Shown here in pieces: positions 50,497 through 58,827 of a stretch of DNA of 64,000 bases (positions are counted from its first letter, which is position 1; every line of letters starts with the position of its first letter). Origin of the DNA: Arthrobacter sp. ov118 (GTDB taxonomy: Bacteria; Actinomycetota; Actinomycetes; Actinomycetales; Micrococcaceae); NCBI RefSeq assembly GCF_900116495.1, contig NZ_FPAY01000006.1, positions 205,118-269,117 on the forward strand, written 5' to 3'. Under the pieces are notes generated by a model, which saw only the letters and a list, made by a program, of their open reading frames with translations, was not told the origin of the DNA and did no database searches. A program made the translations under genes and the position numbers.

Positions 50497-51396
50497 ATGA
50501 CACAGACCACCGAAACACCTGCCACCGAAACACCCGCCACCACTGCCACGTCCACCACTGCAGGTGCCCGCGCGCACGCCCGGGACCAGCACGGACGGAC
50601 CGCGGACACCATGCGGCACGTCCCGGCCGCCTCCGCCCCGGCGCGGCTCACCGCCGGGCTGCCCGCGGCCGCCAAGGACCGCCTGACCTGGGCCGAATCC
50701 GTCGCCTTCGGCCGCTACACCGCCCTGCCCCTGGCCCGCGGCACCCGGCTGCGGCTCACGGACACCGACGGCGACGCCTGCGTCCACGTGCTGCTCTACC
50801 GCGCCGGCCTGCTGCACGAACGGCTCAATGTGGCCGACACCGTCAAGGTTCCATGGCAGGCCTACCCGACGGCGGGACACCCGCTGCTGTCCGACGCCGG
50901 CCGGCTGATGGCCACGATCGTGACCGACACGTCCGCACGCCACGACGCCCTGACCGGCACCACCACGCTGGCCGGGAACACCGCCCGCTATGGCGCCGGC
51001 ACGGCCCACAGCAGCTCGCCCGCCGGGCGTGAACTGCTGACCCTCGCCGCACTGAAGCAGGGCTTGGGCGCCCGGGATGTGGCGCCGTCGCTCTCCCTTT
51101 TCAAGGGGATCCAGGTTGATCCGGACGGCCGCATCCGGTTCACCGGCAGCGCCGGCGCCGGAACCGCCGTCGAGATCCTGCTGCAGATGGACGCCGTGGT
51201 GCTCCTCGCGAACACCGCCCATCCGCTGGATCCGCGGCCGGACTTCACCGGAACCGCCGTCGACGTCGTCGCCTGGCACGCCCCCCACGACCTCCGCCGG
51301 CTGGAGGACGGAACCCTGGCCGGTCCGCTGAGCCCCGAACACCGGCAAGCCCTGAACAACACCGAACACGACTTCACGGCAAGGAACGCACGATGA
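50497..51396 (+). CDS. Urea carboxylase-associated protein 1 (DUF1989)
   Basis: 299 residues. After a Thr/Ala-rich N-terminus (about 1-45), the DUF1989 domain includes FGRYTALPLARGTRLRLTDT, DGDACVHVLLYRAGLLHERL and NVADTVKVPWQAYPTAGHPL. It ends with the short metal-site region LLANTAHPLDPRPDFTGTAV. UAAP1 and UAAP2 are characteristic partners of urea/guanidine carboxylase operons; paired DUF1989 proteins have been shown in some systems to act as carboxyguanidine deiminase subunits (CgdA/CgdB). That would convert carboxyguanidine to allophanate here. Its stop overlaps the UAAP2 start (ATGA). Confidence 0.88.
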   Translation: MTQTTETPATETPATTATSTTAGARAHARDQHGRTADTMRHVPAASAPARLTAGLPAAAKDRLTWAESVAFGRYTALPLARGTRLRLTDTDGDACVHVLLYRAGLLHERLNVADTVKVPWQAYPTAGHPLLSDAGRLMATIVTDTSARHDALTGTTTLAGNTARYGAGTAHSSSPAGRELLTLAALKQGLGARDVAPSLSLFKGIQVDPDGRIRFTGSAGAGTAVEILLQMDAVVLLANTAHPLDPRPDFTGTAVDVVAWHAPHDLRRLEDGTLAGPLSPEHRQALNNTEHDFTARNAR

Positions 51397-52073
51397 CCAC
51401 CACCGACACCCTGACACCCCAAACCGCCAGCGCCAGCGAAACAGCGCTCGCCGCAGGCGCCGTCGTCCTGGATGAATACGTCGAAGCGCGCGGGCCCTGG
51501 TCCGCCGTGGTGGCCGCCGGTGACGTCCTGACCATCGTGGACCTGGAAGGCAACCAGGCGGTGGACTGCCTGCTCTACGCCGCCGACGACACGGACGTGC
51601 GTTACTCCGCGGCCGTCACCATTGCCGAGCAGCGCTCGATCGTGCTGACCACCGGTTCCGTGCTGCGCTCCGACGCCGGCGTGCCGCTGATGACCGTGGT
51701 GGCGGACGAGGTGGGCGTGCACGACACCATCGGCGGGGCCTGCTCGCAGGAATCCAACACGCTGCGCTATGGCCAGCACACCCGCGAACAGCACGCCTGT
51801 GTGGAGAACTTCCTGATCGAGGGCTCCCGCTGGGGGCTTGGCAAGCGCGACCTGGTCTCCAACATCAACTGGTTCATGAACGTTCCGGTCGACCCGGACG
51901 GGGCCCTCGGCATCGTGGACGGCCTCTCCGCCCCCGGCAAGCGGGTGGCCCTCCGGGCCGAGGTGGACACCCTGGTGCTGGTCTCCAACTGCCCGCAGAT
52001 CAACAACCCGTGCAACGGCTTCAACCCCACGCCCGTCCGCATGATCGTCACCCGTGCGGAGGCCGCCCTGTGA
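51393..52073 (+). CDS. Urea carboxylase-associated protein 2 (DUF1989)
   Basis: 226 residues. DUF1989 domain: TIVDLEGNQAVDCLLYAADD, TDVRYSAAVTIAEQRSIVLT, VVADEVGVHDTIGGACSQES with Cys and His residues, and SNINWFMNVPVDPDGALGIV, ending LVSNCPQINNPCNGFNPTPV. The Cys-rich end (NCPQxNNPCNG) suggests a metal or catalytic site. It is probably the partner subunit of UAAP1. Overlaps on both sides (ATGA with UAAP1, GTGA with the carboxylase) imply translational coupling. Confidence 0.9.
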   Translation: MTTTDTLTPQTASASETALAAGAVVLDEYVEARGPWSAVVAAGDVLTIVDLEGNQAVDCLLYAADDTDVRYSAAVTIAEQRSIVLTTGSVLRSDAGVPLMTVVADEVGVHDTIGGACSQESNTLRYGQHTREQHACVENFLIEGSRWGLGKRDLVSNINWFMNVPVDPDGALGIVDGLSAPGKRVALRAEVDTLVLVSNCPQINNPCNGFNPTPVRMIVTRAEAAL

Positions 52074-55000
52074 ACCGCTTCGACACCCTGCTGGTCGCCA
52101 ACCGCGGCGAAATCGCCTGCCGCATCATCGAATCGGCGCGGAAGATCGGGCTCCGGACCGTGGCGGTGTTCTCCGAGGCGGACCGCGGCGCCCGCCACGT
52201 CAGGCTCGCGGATGAGGCCGTGCTGCTGGGCCCCGCCCCGGCCAAAGACTCCTACCTTAAGGTGGACGCCCTGCTGGCGGCGGCCGCAGCCACCGGAGCC
52301 GGCGCCATCCACCCCGGCTACGGCTTCCTCTCCGAGGACGCCGGCTTCGCCGAGGCCGTGGAAGCCGCCGGGCTGGTGTTCGTGGGACCCACCCCGGAAC
52401 AGCTCCGGATCTTCGGCACCAAGCACACCGCCCGCGATGCCGCGCAGGCCGCCGGGGTGCCCATGATCGCCGGATCCGGCCTGCTGCCGGACGTCGACGC
52501 CGCCGTACTCGCCGCCCGGGACATCGGCTTCCCCCTCATGCTCAAGGCCACGGGCGGCGGCGGCGGCATCGGCATGACCGTGTGCCGCTCCGAGGACGAG
52601 CTCACCGAGGGCTACGACCGGGTCGCCAGGCTCGCCGGCGCGAGCTTCAGCACCGCCGGCGTCTTCGCCGAACGCTACGTCGAACACGCCCGGCACGTGG
52701 AAGTGCAGATCTTCGGCGACGGCGAAGGCCGGGTGGTCAGCCTGGGCGACCGCGACTGCTCGCTGCAGCGCCGCCACCAGAAAGTACTGGAGGAAGCGCC
52801 CGCACCGGACCTGCCCGAGGCACTCCGGGACGAACTGCACCGCAGCTCGCGGGCCCTGTGCGCGTCCCTGAACTACCGCTCGGCCGGGACCGTCGAGTTC
52901 GTCTACGACCCCGCCCGCAAGGAAGCCTCCTTCCTGGAGGTCAACGCCCGGCTCCAGGTTGAACACCCCGTCACGGAGGCCGTCACTGGCGTCGACCTCG
53001 TGGAGTGGATGCTCCGGCTGGCCCAGGGCGGCACCGAGGCAGCCGGCGTGCTGGCCGGGCGTCCGGACAGCATCCCCGTCACCGGCTCCGCCGTCGAGGC
53101 CCGCCTCTATGCGGAGGACCCGGCGCGCAACTTCCAGCCGAGTTCGGGAACCGTCACCAACGCCGCCTACCCCGGGACTGACGCCGCGCGCGTGGACGCC
53201 TGGGTGGAAACCGGCAGCGAGGTGTCCACCAACTACGACCCCCTCCTGGCCAAGATCATCACCACCGGCACGGACCGCAACCAGGCCTTCGACCGGCTCG
53301 GCGCCGCGCTGAAGACCACACGGATCGACGGGATCGAGACCAACCTCGGCATGCTCCGGGCCGTGACGGCCCTGGACGTGGTCCGCAGCGCGGCCCATTC
53401 CACCGGCACCCTGAACGACCTGGGCGACCCGGAACCCCGGATCACCGTGGAGCGGCCAGGGCTGCAGACCTCGGTGCAGGACTGGCCGGGCCGCGCCGGA
53501 CTGTGGCAGGTAGGCGTCCCGCCCAGCGGCCCGATGGACGATCTGTCCTTCCGGCTCGGCAACAAGGCACTGGGCAACGACGAAGGCGCACCCGGGCTCG
53601 AGTTCACCATGACCGGTCCCAGCCTGCACTTCACCCACGCCACCACCGTGTGTGTGGTCGGTGCCGCCACCACGCTGACCGTGGACGGCGCGGACGTGCC
53701 GGCCTGGGAGCCGGTAACGGTCCCCGCGGGAGGAACGCTCGACGTCGGCACCGCCGAAGGATCGGGCCTCCGCGGCTACATCCTGTTCCAGGGCGGGCTC
53801 GACATCCCGCAGTACCTGGGCAGCGCATCCACCTTCACCCTCGGCCAGTTCGGCGGCCACGGCGGCCGCGTGCTCCGCGCCGGTGATGTGCTGCGGGCAG
53901 TAGCCCCGGACGCCGCCACCGGTACGACGTCGGCAGGCTCGGCAGATGTGACGCCAGCCGCGACGCCGGCCACTTCGGTTGGTGCCGTGCCACTCGACAG
54001 CCGGCCCGTACTGACCTCCGCGTGGGAGCTGACAGTGGTGGAGGGCCCGCACGGCGCCCCCGAGTTCTTCCAGCGGGAGGACATCGAGGAGCTCTACGCC
54101 GCCAGCTACGAGGTGCACTTCAACTCCGCCCGCACCGGCGTCCGCCTCACCGGCCCGAAGCCGCGGTGGGCCCGCGCCGACGGCGGCGAGGCCGGACTGC
54201 ACCCGTCCAACATCCACGACACCGCCTACTCGGTGGGCGCCCTGGATTTCACGGGCGACACCCCCATCCTGCTCGGCCCGGACGGCCCCAGCCTGGGCGG
54301 CTTCGTCTGCCCGGTGACGGTGGTGACGGCCGACCGCTGGAAGCTCGGCCAGCTCCGTCCCGGCGACACCGTCCGCTTCGTGCCGGTGCAAGCCTGCCAG
54401 GCGCCGTCGGCGAAGGACCTCGGATCCGGCCGGCAGCTGGTGCTGCCGGGGGAGGCCGGCTGGTCCCGTTCCGGCGCTGACCAGAACGCCGCTGCCGCCG
54501 CCGGCGGCCTGACCTCCGGTGCTGGCGCCCTCGGCGTCCGCCGCGGAGACGGCGACGACGGCGTGCTGGGCCGGGTGCCGGAAGGCCCCAGACGGCCGGC
54601 GGTCACCTACCGCCGTTCCGGCGATGACAACCTGCTGGTGGAATACGGCGACATGGTGCTGGACCTTAGCCTGAGGGCCCGCGTGCACGCCCTGCACCAG
54701 CACCTCGAGGAGCTCCGCCTGCCGGGGATCGTCGACCTTACCCCGGGGATCCGGTCCCTGCAGATCAAGATCGACCCCGCAGTGCTCACCACCCCGCGGC
54801 TCCTGGGCCTGATGCAGGAAATCGAGGCCGCCCTGCCGGCCAGTTCGGAGCTCGTGGTGCCCAGCCGCACGGTCCGCCTGCCGCTGTCCTGGGACGATCC
54901 GGCCACCCGCGAAGCGATCCAGCGCTACATGGCCGGCGTCCGGGACGACGCCCCCTGGTGCCCGTGGAACATCGAGTTCATCCGGCGCATCAACGGCCTG

Positions 55001-55945
55001 GAGTCCGTGAACGACGTCTTCGACACGGTCTTCAACGCCGAATACCTGGTCCTGGGACTCGGCGACGTGTACTTGGGCGCCCCGGTGGCCACACCCCTGG
55101 ATCCGCGCCACCGCCTGGTCACCACCAAGTACAACCCGGCCCGGACCTGGACGCCGGAAAACGCCGTCGGAATCGGCGGAGCCTACATGTGCATCTACGG
55201 CATGGAAGGACCGGGCGGCTACCAATTCGTGGGCCGGACCACCCAGGTGTGGTCGCGCTACGCCGATTCCGCGCCGTTCGAGCCGGGCTCGCCCTGGCTG
55301 CTGCGGTTCTTCGACCGCATCTCTTGGTATCCGGTCAGCCCGGAAGAGCTGCTGGACCTGCGGGCGGACATGGCCGCCGGCCGGGGACGCGGCGTCGAGA
55401 TCGAGGACGGAACCTTCTCCCTGGCCGAGCACGAGGACTTCCTGGCTCGGAACAGCGAGTCCATCGCGGTGTTCCGCGAGCAGCAGGCGGCGGCCTTCGC
55501 GGTCGAACGGCAGGCCTGGTCCGACGCCGGCGAGTTCGACCGCGCGGACGCGGTGGCCGCCGTCGTGCCCGACGCCGAAGAGCCGGTGGTGCCCGACGGC
55601 GCCACCCTGGTGGCCGCACCCTTTGCCGCCAGTGTGTGGAAGGTGGATGTCGCCGTGGGCGACGAGGTGGTGAAGGGCCAGCCGCTCGTGTCACTGGAGG
55701 CGATGAAGATGGAAACCGTGCTGACGGCCCCGTGCGACGGCGTGGTGCAGCGGGTGCTGCCCGTGGCCGGGTCCCAAGTGGTGGGCGGCGAAGCCCTGGT
55801 GGTCCTCGGCCCGCCCACGGAAACCTTTGCCGGACCCTCCGGGACGGACCCGTCCGCGGAGCAAATGGTCAACAAGCACCTGGAAAACAAGCACCTGGAA
55901 AACAAGGAAATGGTCAACAAGGAACTGGAAGAGGTCCCGGCATGA
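52070..55945 (+). CDS. Urea (or guanidine) carboxylase, biotin-dependent
   Basis: 1291 residues from the GTG at 52070. The biotin carboxylase domain (about 1-450) has LLVANRGEIACRIIESARKI, LMLKATGGGGGIGM and EVNARLQVEHPVTEAVTG. The carboxyltransferase is a KipA-like part (from VERPGLQTSVQDWPGRAGLW) followed by a KipI-like part (GDDNLLVEYGDMVLDLSLRA), with KYNPARTWTPENAVGIGGAY then YGMEGPGGYQFVGRTTQVW. The C-terminal BCCP has EAMKMET with biotinyl Lys at about 1213. It carboxylates urea to allophanate, or guanidine to carboxyguanidine; the UAAP pair favours the latter. Unusual features are an Ala/Thr-rich insertion after about 610, a Gly/Ala insertion near 805-825, and the repetitive tail VNKHLENKHLENKEMVNKEL. 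Confidence 0.92.
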   Translation: MNRFDTLLVANRGEIACRIIESARKIGLRTVAVFSEADRGARHVRLADEAVLLGPAPAKDSYLKVDALLAAAAATGAGAIHPGYGFLSEDAGFAEAVEAAGLVFVGPTPEQLRIFGTKHTARDAAQAAGVPMIAGSGLLPDVDAAVLAARDIGFPLMLKATGGGGGIGMTVCRSEDELTEGYDRVARLAGASFSTAGVFAERYVEHARHVEVQIFGDGEGRVVSLGDRDCSLQRRHQKVLEEAPAPDLPEALRDELHRSSRALCASLNYRSAGTVEFVYDPARKEASFLEVNARLQVEHPVTEAVTGVDLVEWMLRLAQGGTEAAGVLAGRPDSIPVTGSAVEARLYAEDPARNFQPSSGTVTNAAYPGTDAARVDAWVETGSEVSTNYDPLLAKIITTGTDRNQAFDRLGAALKTTRIDGIETNLGMLRAVTALDVVRSAAHSTGTLNDLGDPEPRITVERPGLQTSVQDWPGRAGLWQVGVPPSGPMDDLSFRLGNKALGNDEGAPGLEFTMTGPSLHFTHATTVCVVGAATTLTVDGADVPAWEPVTVPAGGTLDVGTAEGSGLRGYILFQGGLDIPQYLGSASTFTLGQFGGHGGRVLRAGDVLRAVAPDAATGTTSAGSADVTPAATPATSVGAVPLDSRPVLTSAWELTVVEGPHGAPEFFQREDIEELYAASYEVHFNSARTGVRLTGPKPRWARADGGEAGLHPSNIHDTAYSVGALDFTGDTPILLGPDGPSLGGFVCPVTVVTADRWKLGQLRPGDTVRFVPVQACQAPSAKDLGSGRQLVLPGEAGWSRSGADQNAAAAAGGLTSGAGALGVRRGDGDDGVLGRVPEGPRRPAVTYRRSGDDNLLVEYGDMVLDLSLRARVHALHQHLEELRLPGIVDLTPGIRSLQIKIDPAVLTTPRLLGLMQEIEAALPASSELVVPSRTVRLPLSWDDPATREAIQRYMAGVRDDAPWCPWNIEFIRRINGLESVNDVFDTVFNAEYLVLGLGDVYLGAPVATPLDPRHRLVTTKYNPARTWTPENAVGIGGAYMCIYGMEGPGGYQFVGRTTQVWSRYADSAPFEPGSPWLLRFFDRISWYPVSPEELLDLRADMAAGRGRGVEIEDGTFSLAEHEDFLARNSESIAVFREQQAAAFAVERQAWSDAGEFDRADAVAAVVPDAEEPVVPDGATLVAAPFAASVWKVDVAVGDEVVKGQPLVSLEAMKMETVLTAPCDGVVQRVLPVAGSQVVGGEALVVLGPPTETFAGPSGTDPSAEQMVNKHLENKHLENKEMVNKELEEVPA

Positions 55946-57876
55946 TGACGACGAATGCGGGGAGCGCGACAGCGCGCGTGCGGGCGGCGCTGGCCGCCAT
56001 CGAAGCCGCCGGGCGGCCGGAAATCTGGATCACCGTCCGGGCCGCAGAGGACCTGCTGGCCGACGCGGCCGCTGTTGATGCAGCGGTGGCCGCCGGCGCG
56101 GACCTGCCCCTGGCCGGGCTCGTCCTCGCCGTGAAAAACAATGTGGATGTGGCCGGGATCGACACCACCGCGGCGTGCCCCGGCTTTGGCTACACCCCGG
56201 AGCAGGACGCCGAGGCGGTGGCTCGGCTGCGGGCCGCGGGCGCGGTGGTTTTGGGGGCCACCAACCTGGACCAGTTCGCCACCGGGCTGGTGGGAACCCG
56301 CAGCCCGCACGGGGCGGTCCGCGACGCGCGCCGCCCGGACTTCATTTCCGGCGGTTCCAGCTCCGGCTCGGCAGTGGCCGTAGCCTTGGGACTGGCGGAC
56401 ATCGCCATCGGCACCGACACCGCCGGATCCGGCCGCGTTCCCGCCGGACTGCAGGGGATCGTCGGCATCAAGGCCACCCGGGACGTGGTGTCCACCGCCG
56501 GGGTGGTGCCGGCGTGCCGCTCCTGGGACGCCGTGACCATTTTCGCGCGCGACCTGGGCACGGCCGAGCTGGCCATGGGAACGATGGCCGGCGGGGCGCG
56601 TCCGTGGCCCGCGGATGTCAGGCTGGCCGCGCCAGCCCGGCCGCGAGTTGCCTACCCGGCCAGCCTCCCCGAGCTCCCGGCGGCCTGGGCGGCCGAATTC
56701 GGCCGGCAGATCGCCAGGCTTCGGGCCGCCGGCGTGGAGGCCGAGCCGATCGATTTCGACGTGTTCCTGCAGGCCGCGCGTCTGCTGTACGACGGCGGGT
56801 TGGTGGCCGAGCGGTACGCCGCCGTCGGGGCGTTTGTCGACGCGGCGTCGTCGGGTTCCGAAGGTTCCGGGAATCCTGCCGGACTGGATGGAACGGTCGC
56901 CGGAATCGTCCGCGGCGCCGGCCAGGTGCCCGCGCACCGGTACGTTTCGGACACCGCCCGGCTGGACGGACTCAAGCGGCAGGCCATGGCGCGGCTGGAG
57001 GGTTTCGATGCCCTGGTGGTCCCCACCGCACCGTTCCACCCAACTTTGGCGGAGGTCGCTGCCGACCCCGTGGGCGTGAACTCGCGCATGGGCACGTACA
57101 CGAACTTCTGCAACCTGTTCGATCTGTGTGCCGTCGCCGTCCCCGCGGGCGAAGTCAAGGGAGCCCAGTTCGGCCTCACCGTGGTGGGACGCACGTTCGA
57201 CGACGCAGCGGTGGCGGACATCGCCCGCAGGATCGAAACCCCGCCCGTGCTGCCGTCGTTGTTCGCGGCCGGAGCGGCTGCCGCGCGGCAGGCGCCGGGG
57301 GAGCAGTTGCCCTCGCGGAAGCCGTGGCCGGTCCGCGCCGGCGCGGCCTGCGTGCCCCTGGTGGTGGTGGGGGCGCACCGCAAAGGCCAGCCGCTGGCCC
57401 ACCAGCTCGAAACACTGGGAGCCGCCTGGGACGGGCAGGTTCGCACGGCGGCCCGCTACCGCATGGTTTCGCTGGGCACCGAGCCGCCGAAGCCGGGGGT
57501 GTACCGATCCGAGGATGGTGCCGAACTGGTGGCCGAGCGGTGGCTCCTGTCGGAAGCGGCACTGGGGAAGTTCCTTGCCGCGCTGCCGGAGCCGATGCTC
57601 CTGGGATCCGTGCGCCTGAGCGACGGTTCGAGCGCAGTCGGCTTCGCCTGCGACGCGGTGGCGGCCGCGGGCGGCACGGACATCACCCGGTACGGCGACT
57701 GGCTGGCTGCGCTCGCGGCGTTCCAGACCCAAGAGGAAGTGGCCGGGCAGGAAAAGCCAGCACGGGAAGTCGGTGGGCATGAACCTCAAAGCACGCACGA
57801 ATCCCGAAGCACCCTCGGCGACGCGCTCCTGGTCGGGCTCACACGAGGGCGGCAGTCGGGGACCACGCGGATGTAG
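55942..57876 (+). CDS. atzF: Allophanate hydrolase
   Basis: 644 residues, ATG overlapping the carboxylase stop. Amidase-signature domain with the Ser-cisSer-Lys triad: Lys in LAVKNNVDVAG, cis-Ser in SGGSSSGSAVAVALGLADI, and nucleophile Ser in IGTDTAGSGRVPAGLQGIVG. The C-terminal domain (about 470-600) begins VPLVVVGAHRKGQPLAHQLE and continues GVYRSEDGAELVAERWLLSE; in characterised enzymes it handles the N-carboxycarbamate intermediate. It hydrolyses allophanate to CO2 and ammonia, completing nitrogen release by the operon. The last ~45 residues are low complexity. A terminator follows. Confidence 0.93.
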   Translation: MMTTNAGSATARVRAALAAIEAAGRPEIWITVRAAEDLLADAAAVDAAVAAGADLPLAGLVLAVKNNVDVAGIDTTAACPGFGYTPEQDAEAVARLRAAGAVVLGATNLDQFATGLVGTRSPHGAVRDARRPDFISGGSSSGSAVAVALGLADIAIGTDTAGSGRVPAGLQGIVGIKATRDVVSTAGVVPACRSWDAVTIFARDLGTAELAMGTMAGGARPWPADVRLAAPARPRVAYPASLPELPAAWAAEFGRQIARLRAAGVEAEPIDFDVFLQAARLLYDGGLVAERYAAVGAFVDAASSGSEGSGNPAGLDGTVAGIVRGAGQVPAHRYVSDTARLDGLKRQAMARLEGFDALVVPTAPFHPTLAEVAADPVGVNSRMGTYTNFCNLFDLCAVAVPAGEVKGAQFGLTVVGRTFDDAAVADIARRIETPPVLPSLFAAGAAAARQAPGEQLPSRKPWPVRAGAACVPLVVVGAHRKGQPLAHQLETLGAAWDGQVRTAARYRMVSLGTEPPKPGVYRSEDGAELVAERWLLSEAALGKFLAALPEPMLLGSVRLSDGSSAVGFACDAVAAAGGTDITRYGDWLAALAAFQTQEEVAGQEKPAREVGGHEPQSTHESRSTLGDALLVGLTRGRQSGTTRM

Positions 57877-57882
57877 CGGAGC

Positions 57883-57921
57883 GCCCGCTTCCGGGGAGCT
57901 CGTCGAAACCCGGAAGCGGGC
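57883..57921 (+). terminator. Terminator of the carboxylase/allophanate operon
   Basis: GCCCGCTTCCGGG (57883-57895) pairs perfectly with CCCGGAAGCGGGC (57909-57921), a 13-bp stem with a 13-nt loop, 6 bp after the stop. There is no T-tract, as is common for actinobacterial terminators. Confidence 0.82.
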
Positions 57922-57985
57922 CGGCTCAGCTGCTGCGGACCAGTCTGCCTCTATCGGCATGGATTGAACGACCGAAAGGAACGAC

Positions 57986-58228
57986 GTGCTTGACCTCAAG
58001 ACATGGTGGTCCATATTCACGTCTTCGGCGGCCCCAGGCCCCGGGGCGGAGGCGTTGCCGGCCGCGACCGACGAGGCGGGATTGCAGTATCTCTGGCTGC
58101 TGCCGGGCGACGCTATTTACAGCCGAACGCCGTCGTCGGCCGATCCACAGGCATCCCAACTAGCGGCGACGGGTTCTATCCGGCGATCGTTGGCCTTGTT
58201 CGGCGGCGGACGATCAGGTCGGCGATGA
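57986..58228 (+). CDS. Possible small protein
   Basis: 80 codons from a GTG with GAAAGGAAC at ribosome-site distance (VLDLKTWWSIFTSSAAPGPG, then LQYLWLLPGDAIYSRTPSSA). The good ribosome site is the only support; composition becomes Ser/Arg-rich at the end, and it overlaps the end of the gene on the other strand. It could also be a broken gene start. Confidence 0.25.
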   Translation: MLDLKTWWSIFTSSAAPGPGAEALPAATDEAGLQYLWLLPGDAIYSRTPSSADPQASQLAATGSIRRSLALFGGGRSGRR

Positions 58229-58454
58229 CTGCTCCGATCAGGGCAAGGGTGAACGGTGATGTAGCGCCCTCGATCAAGCTGTAGAGCCCGAGGGGATGGG
58301 GCTCCCCATCGTTTGGAATGGGCCGCAACGTGTAGGCGCCAGCGACCACGGCCGCAACCAGCCCGAGCACAGCGGGCGATGGAAAGGACCCGGCCCGTAC
58401 GAGAACCCGCGCGGCCCGCTCCGGTCCCGGCTGGTCAGTTTTTCCATCACACAT
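58176..58454 (-). CDS. Small hypothetical membrane protein
   Basis: 92 residues with two hydrophobic segments: SPAVLGLVAAVVAGAYTLRP and FTLALIGAVIADLIVRRR, joined by a loop PIPNDGEPHPLGLYSLIEGA. The basic C-terminus suggests both ends inside. No family recognised. Confidence 0.5.
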   Translation of the reverse strand: MCDGKTDQPGPERAARVLVRAGSFPSPAVLGLVAAVVAGAYTLRPIPNDGEPHPLGLYSLIEGATSPFTLALIGAVIADLIVRRRTRPTIAG

Positions 58455-58555
58455 ACCCCCAAGTTGAGTGCTATGACACTAAGGTGCTCCCCAACATTTG
58501 GCGGGGGAGTGGCGTGGCACTGACCCCAGGCTGATCTTTCCAGGGAGGACTGCTG

Positions 58556-58738
58556 CTAATTGCCCTTGGGGATGACGATCCACAGCACGATGTAGACAAA
58601 CTCGCCCACGCCGAAAAGGCCAAAGAAAATGAACCCGAGGCGGACGAATGCCCGGGGGACCTCGAAGCGGTCGGCCAGGGCGGCGCAGACCCCGGCGACG
58701 ATTTTGCCGCGCCTGGGACGAACCAAAGTTGCTGCCAT
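58556..58738 (-). CDS. PspC-domain small membrane protein
   Basis: 60 residues, almost entirely a PspC domain: RPRRGKIVAGVCAALADRFE, then VPRAFVRLGFIFFGLFGVGE and FVYIVLWIVIPKGN. GVCAGLA-type and IVIPKG motifs are diagnostic. PspC-like proteins sit in the cytoplasmic membrane and take part in envelope-stress responses. No pspA or response regulator is adjacent. Confidence 0.9.
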   Translation of the reverse strand: MAATLVRPRRGKIVAGVCAALADRFEVPRAFVRLGFIFFGLFGVGEFVYIVLWIVIPKGN

Positions 58739-58827
58739 TTCGACACCCTAGCACCGGGCACTGATCCCGTCAGCAGGAATCTTCGCCGGTAATGTCGAGC
58801 GCCACAGTCCCACACCGGGGCGAGTCG

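Noticed and set aside
51767..55432. A 1221-codon open frame on the minus strand
   Set aside because: It is exactly antisense to the urea carboxylase, has no ribosome site, and reads as His/Gly/Val-rich sequence without domains. It results from high third-position GC in the real gene.
55258..58020. A 920-codon open frame on the minus strand
   Set aside because: Antisense to the carboxylase end and the allophanate hydrolase; Arg/Pro/Gly-rich with no recognisable fold.
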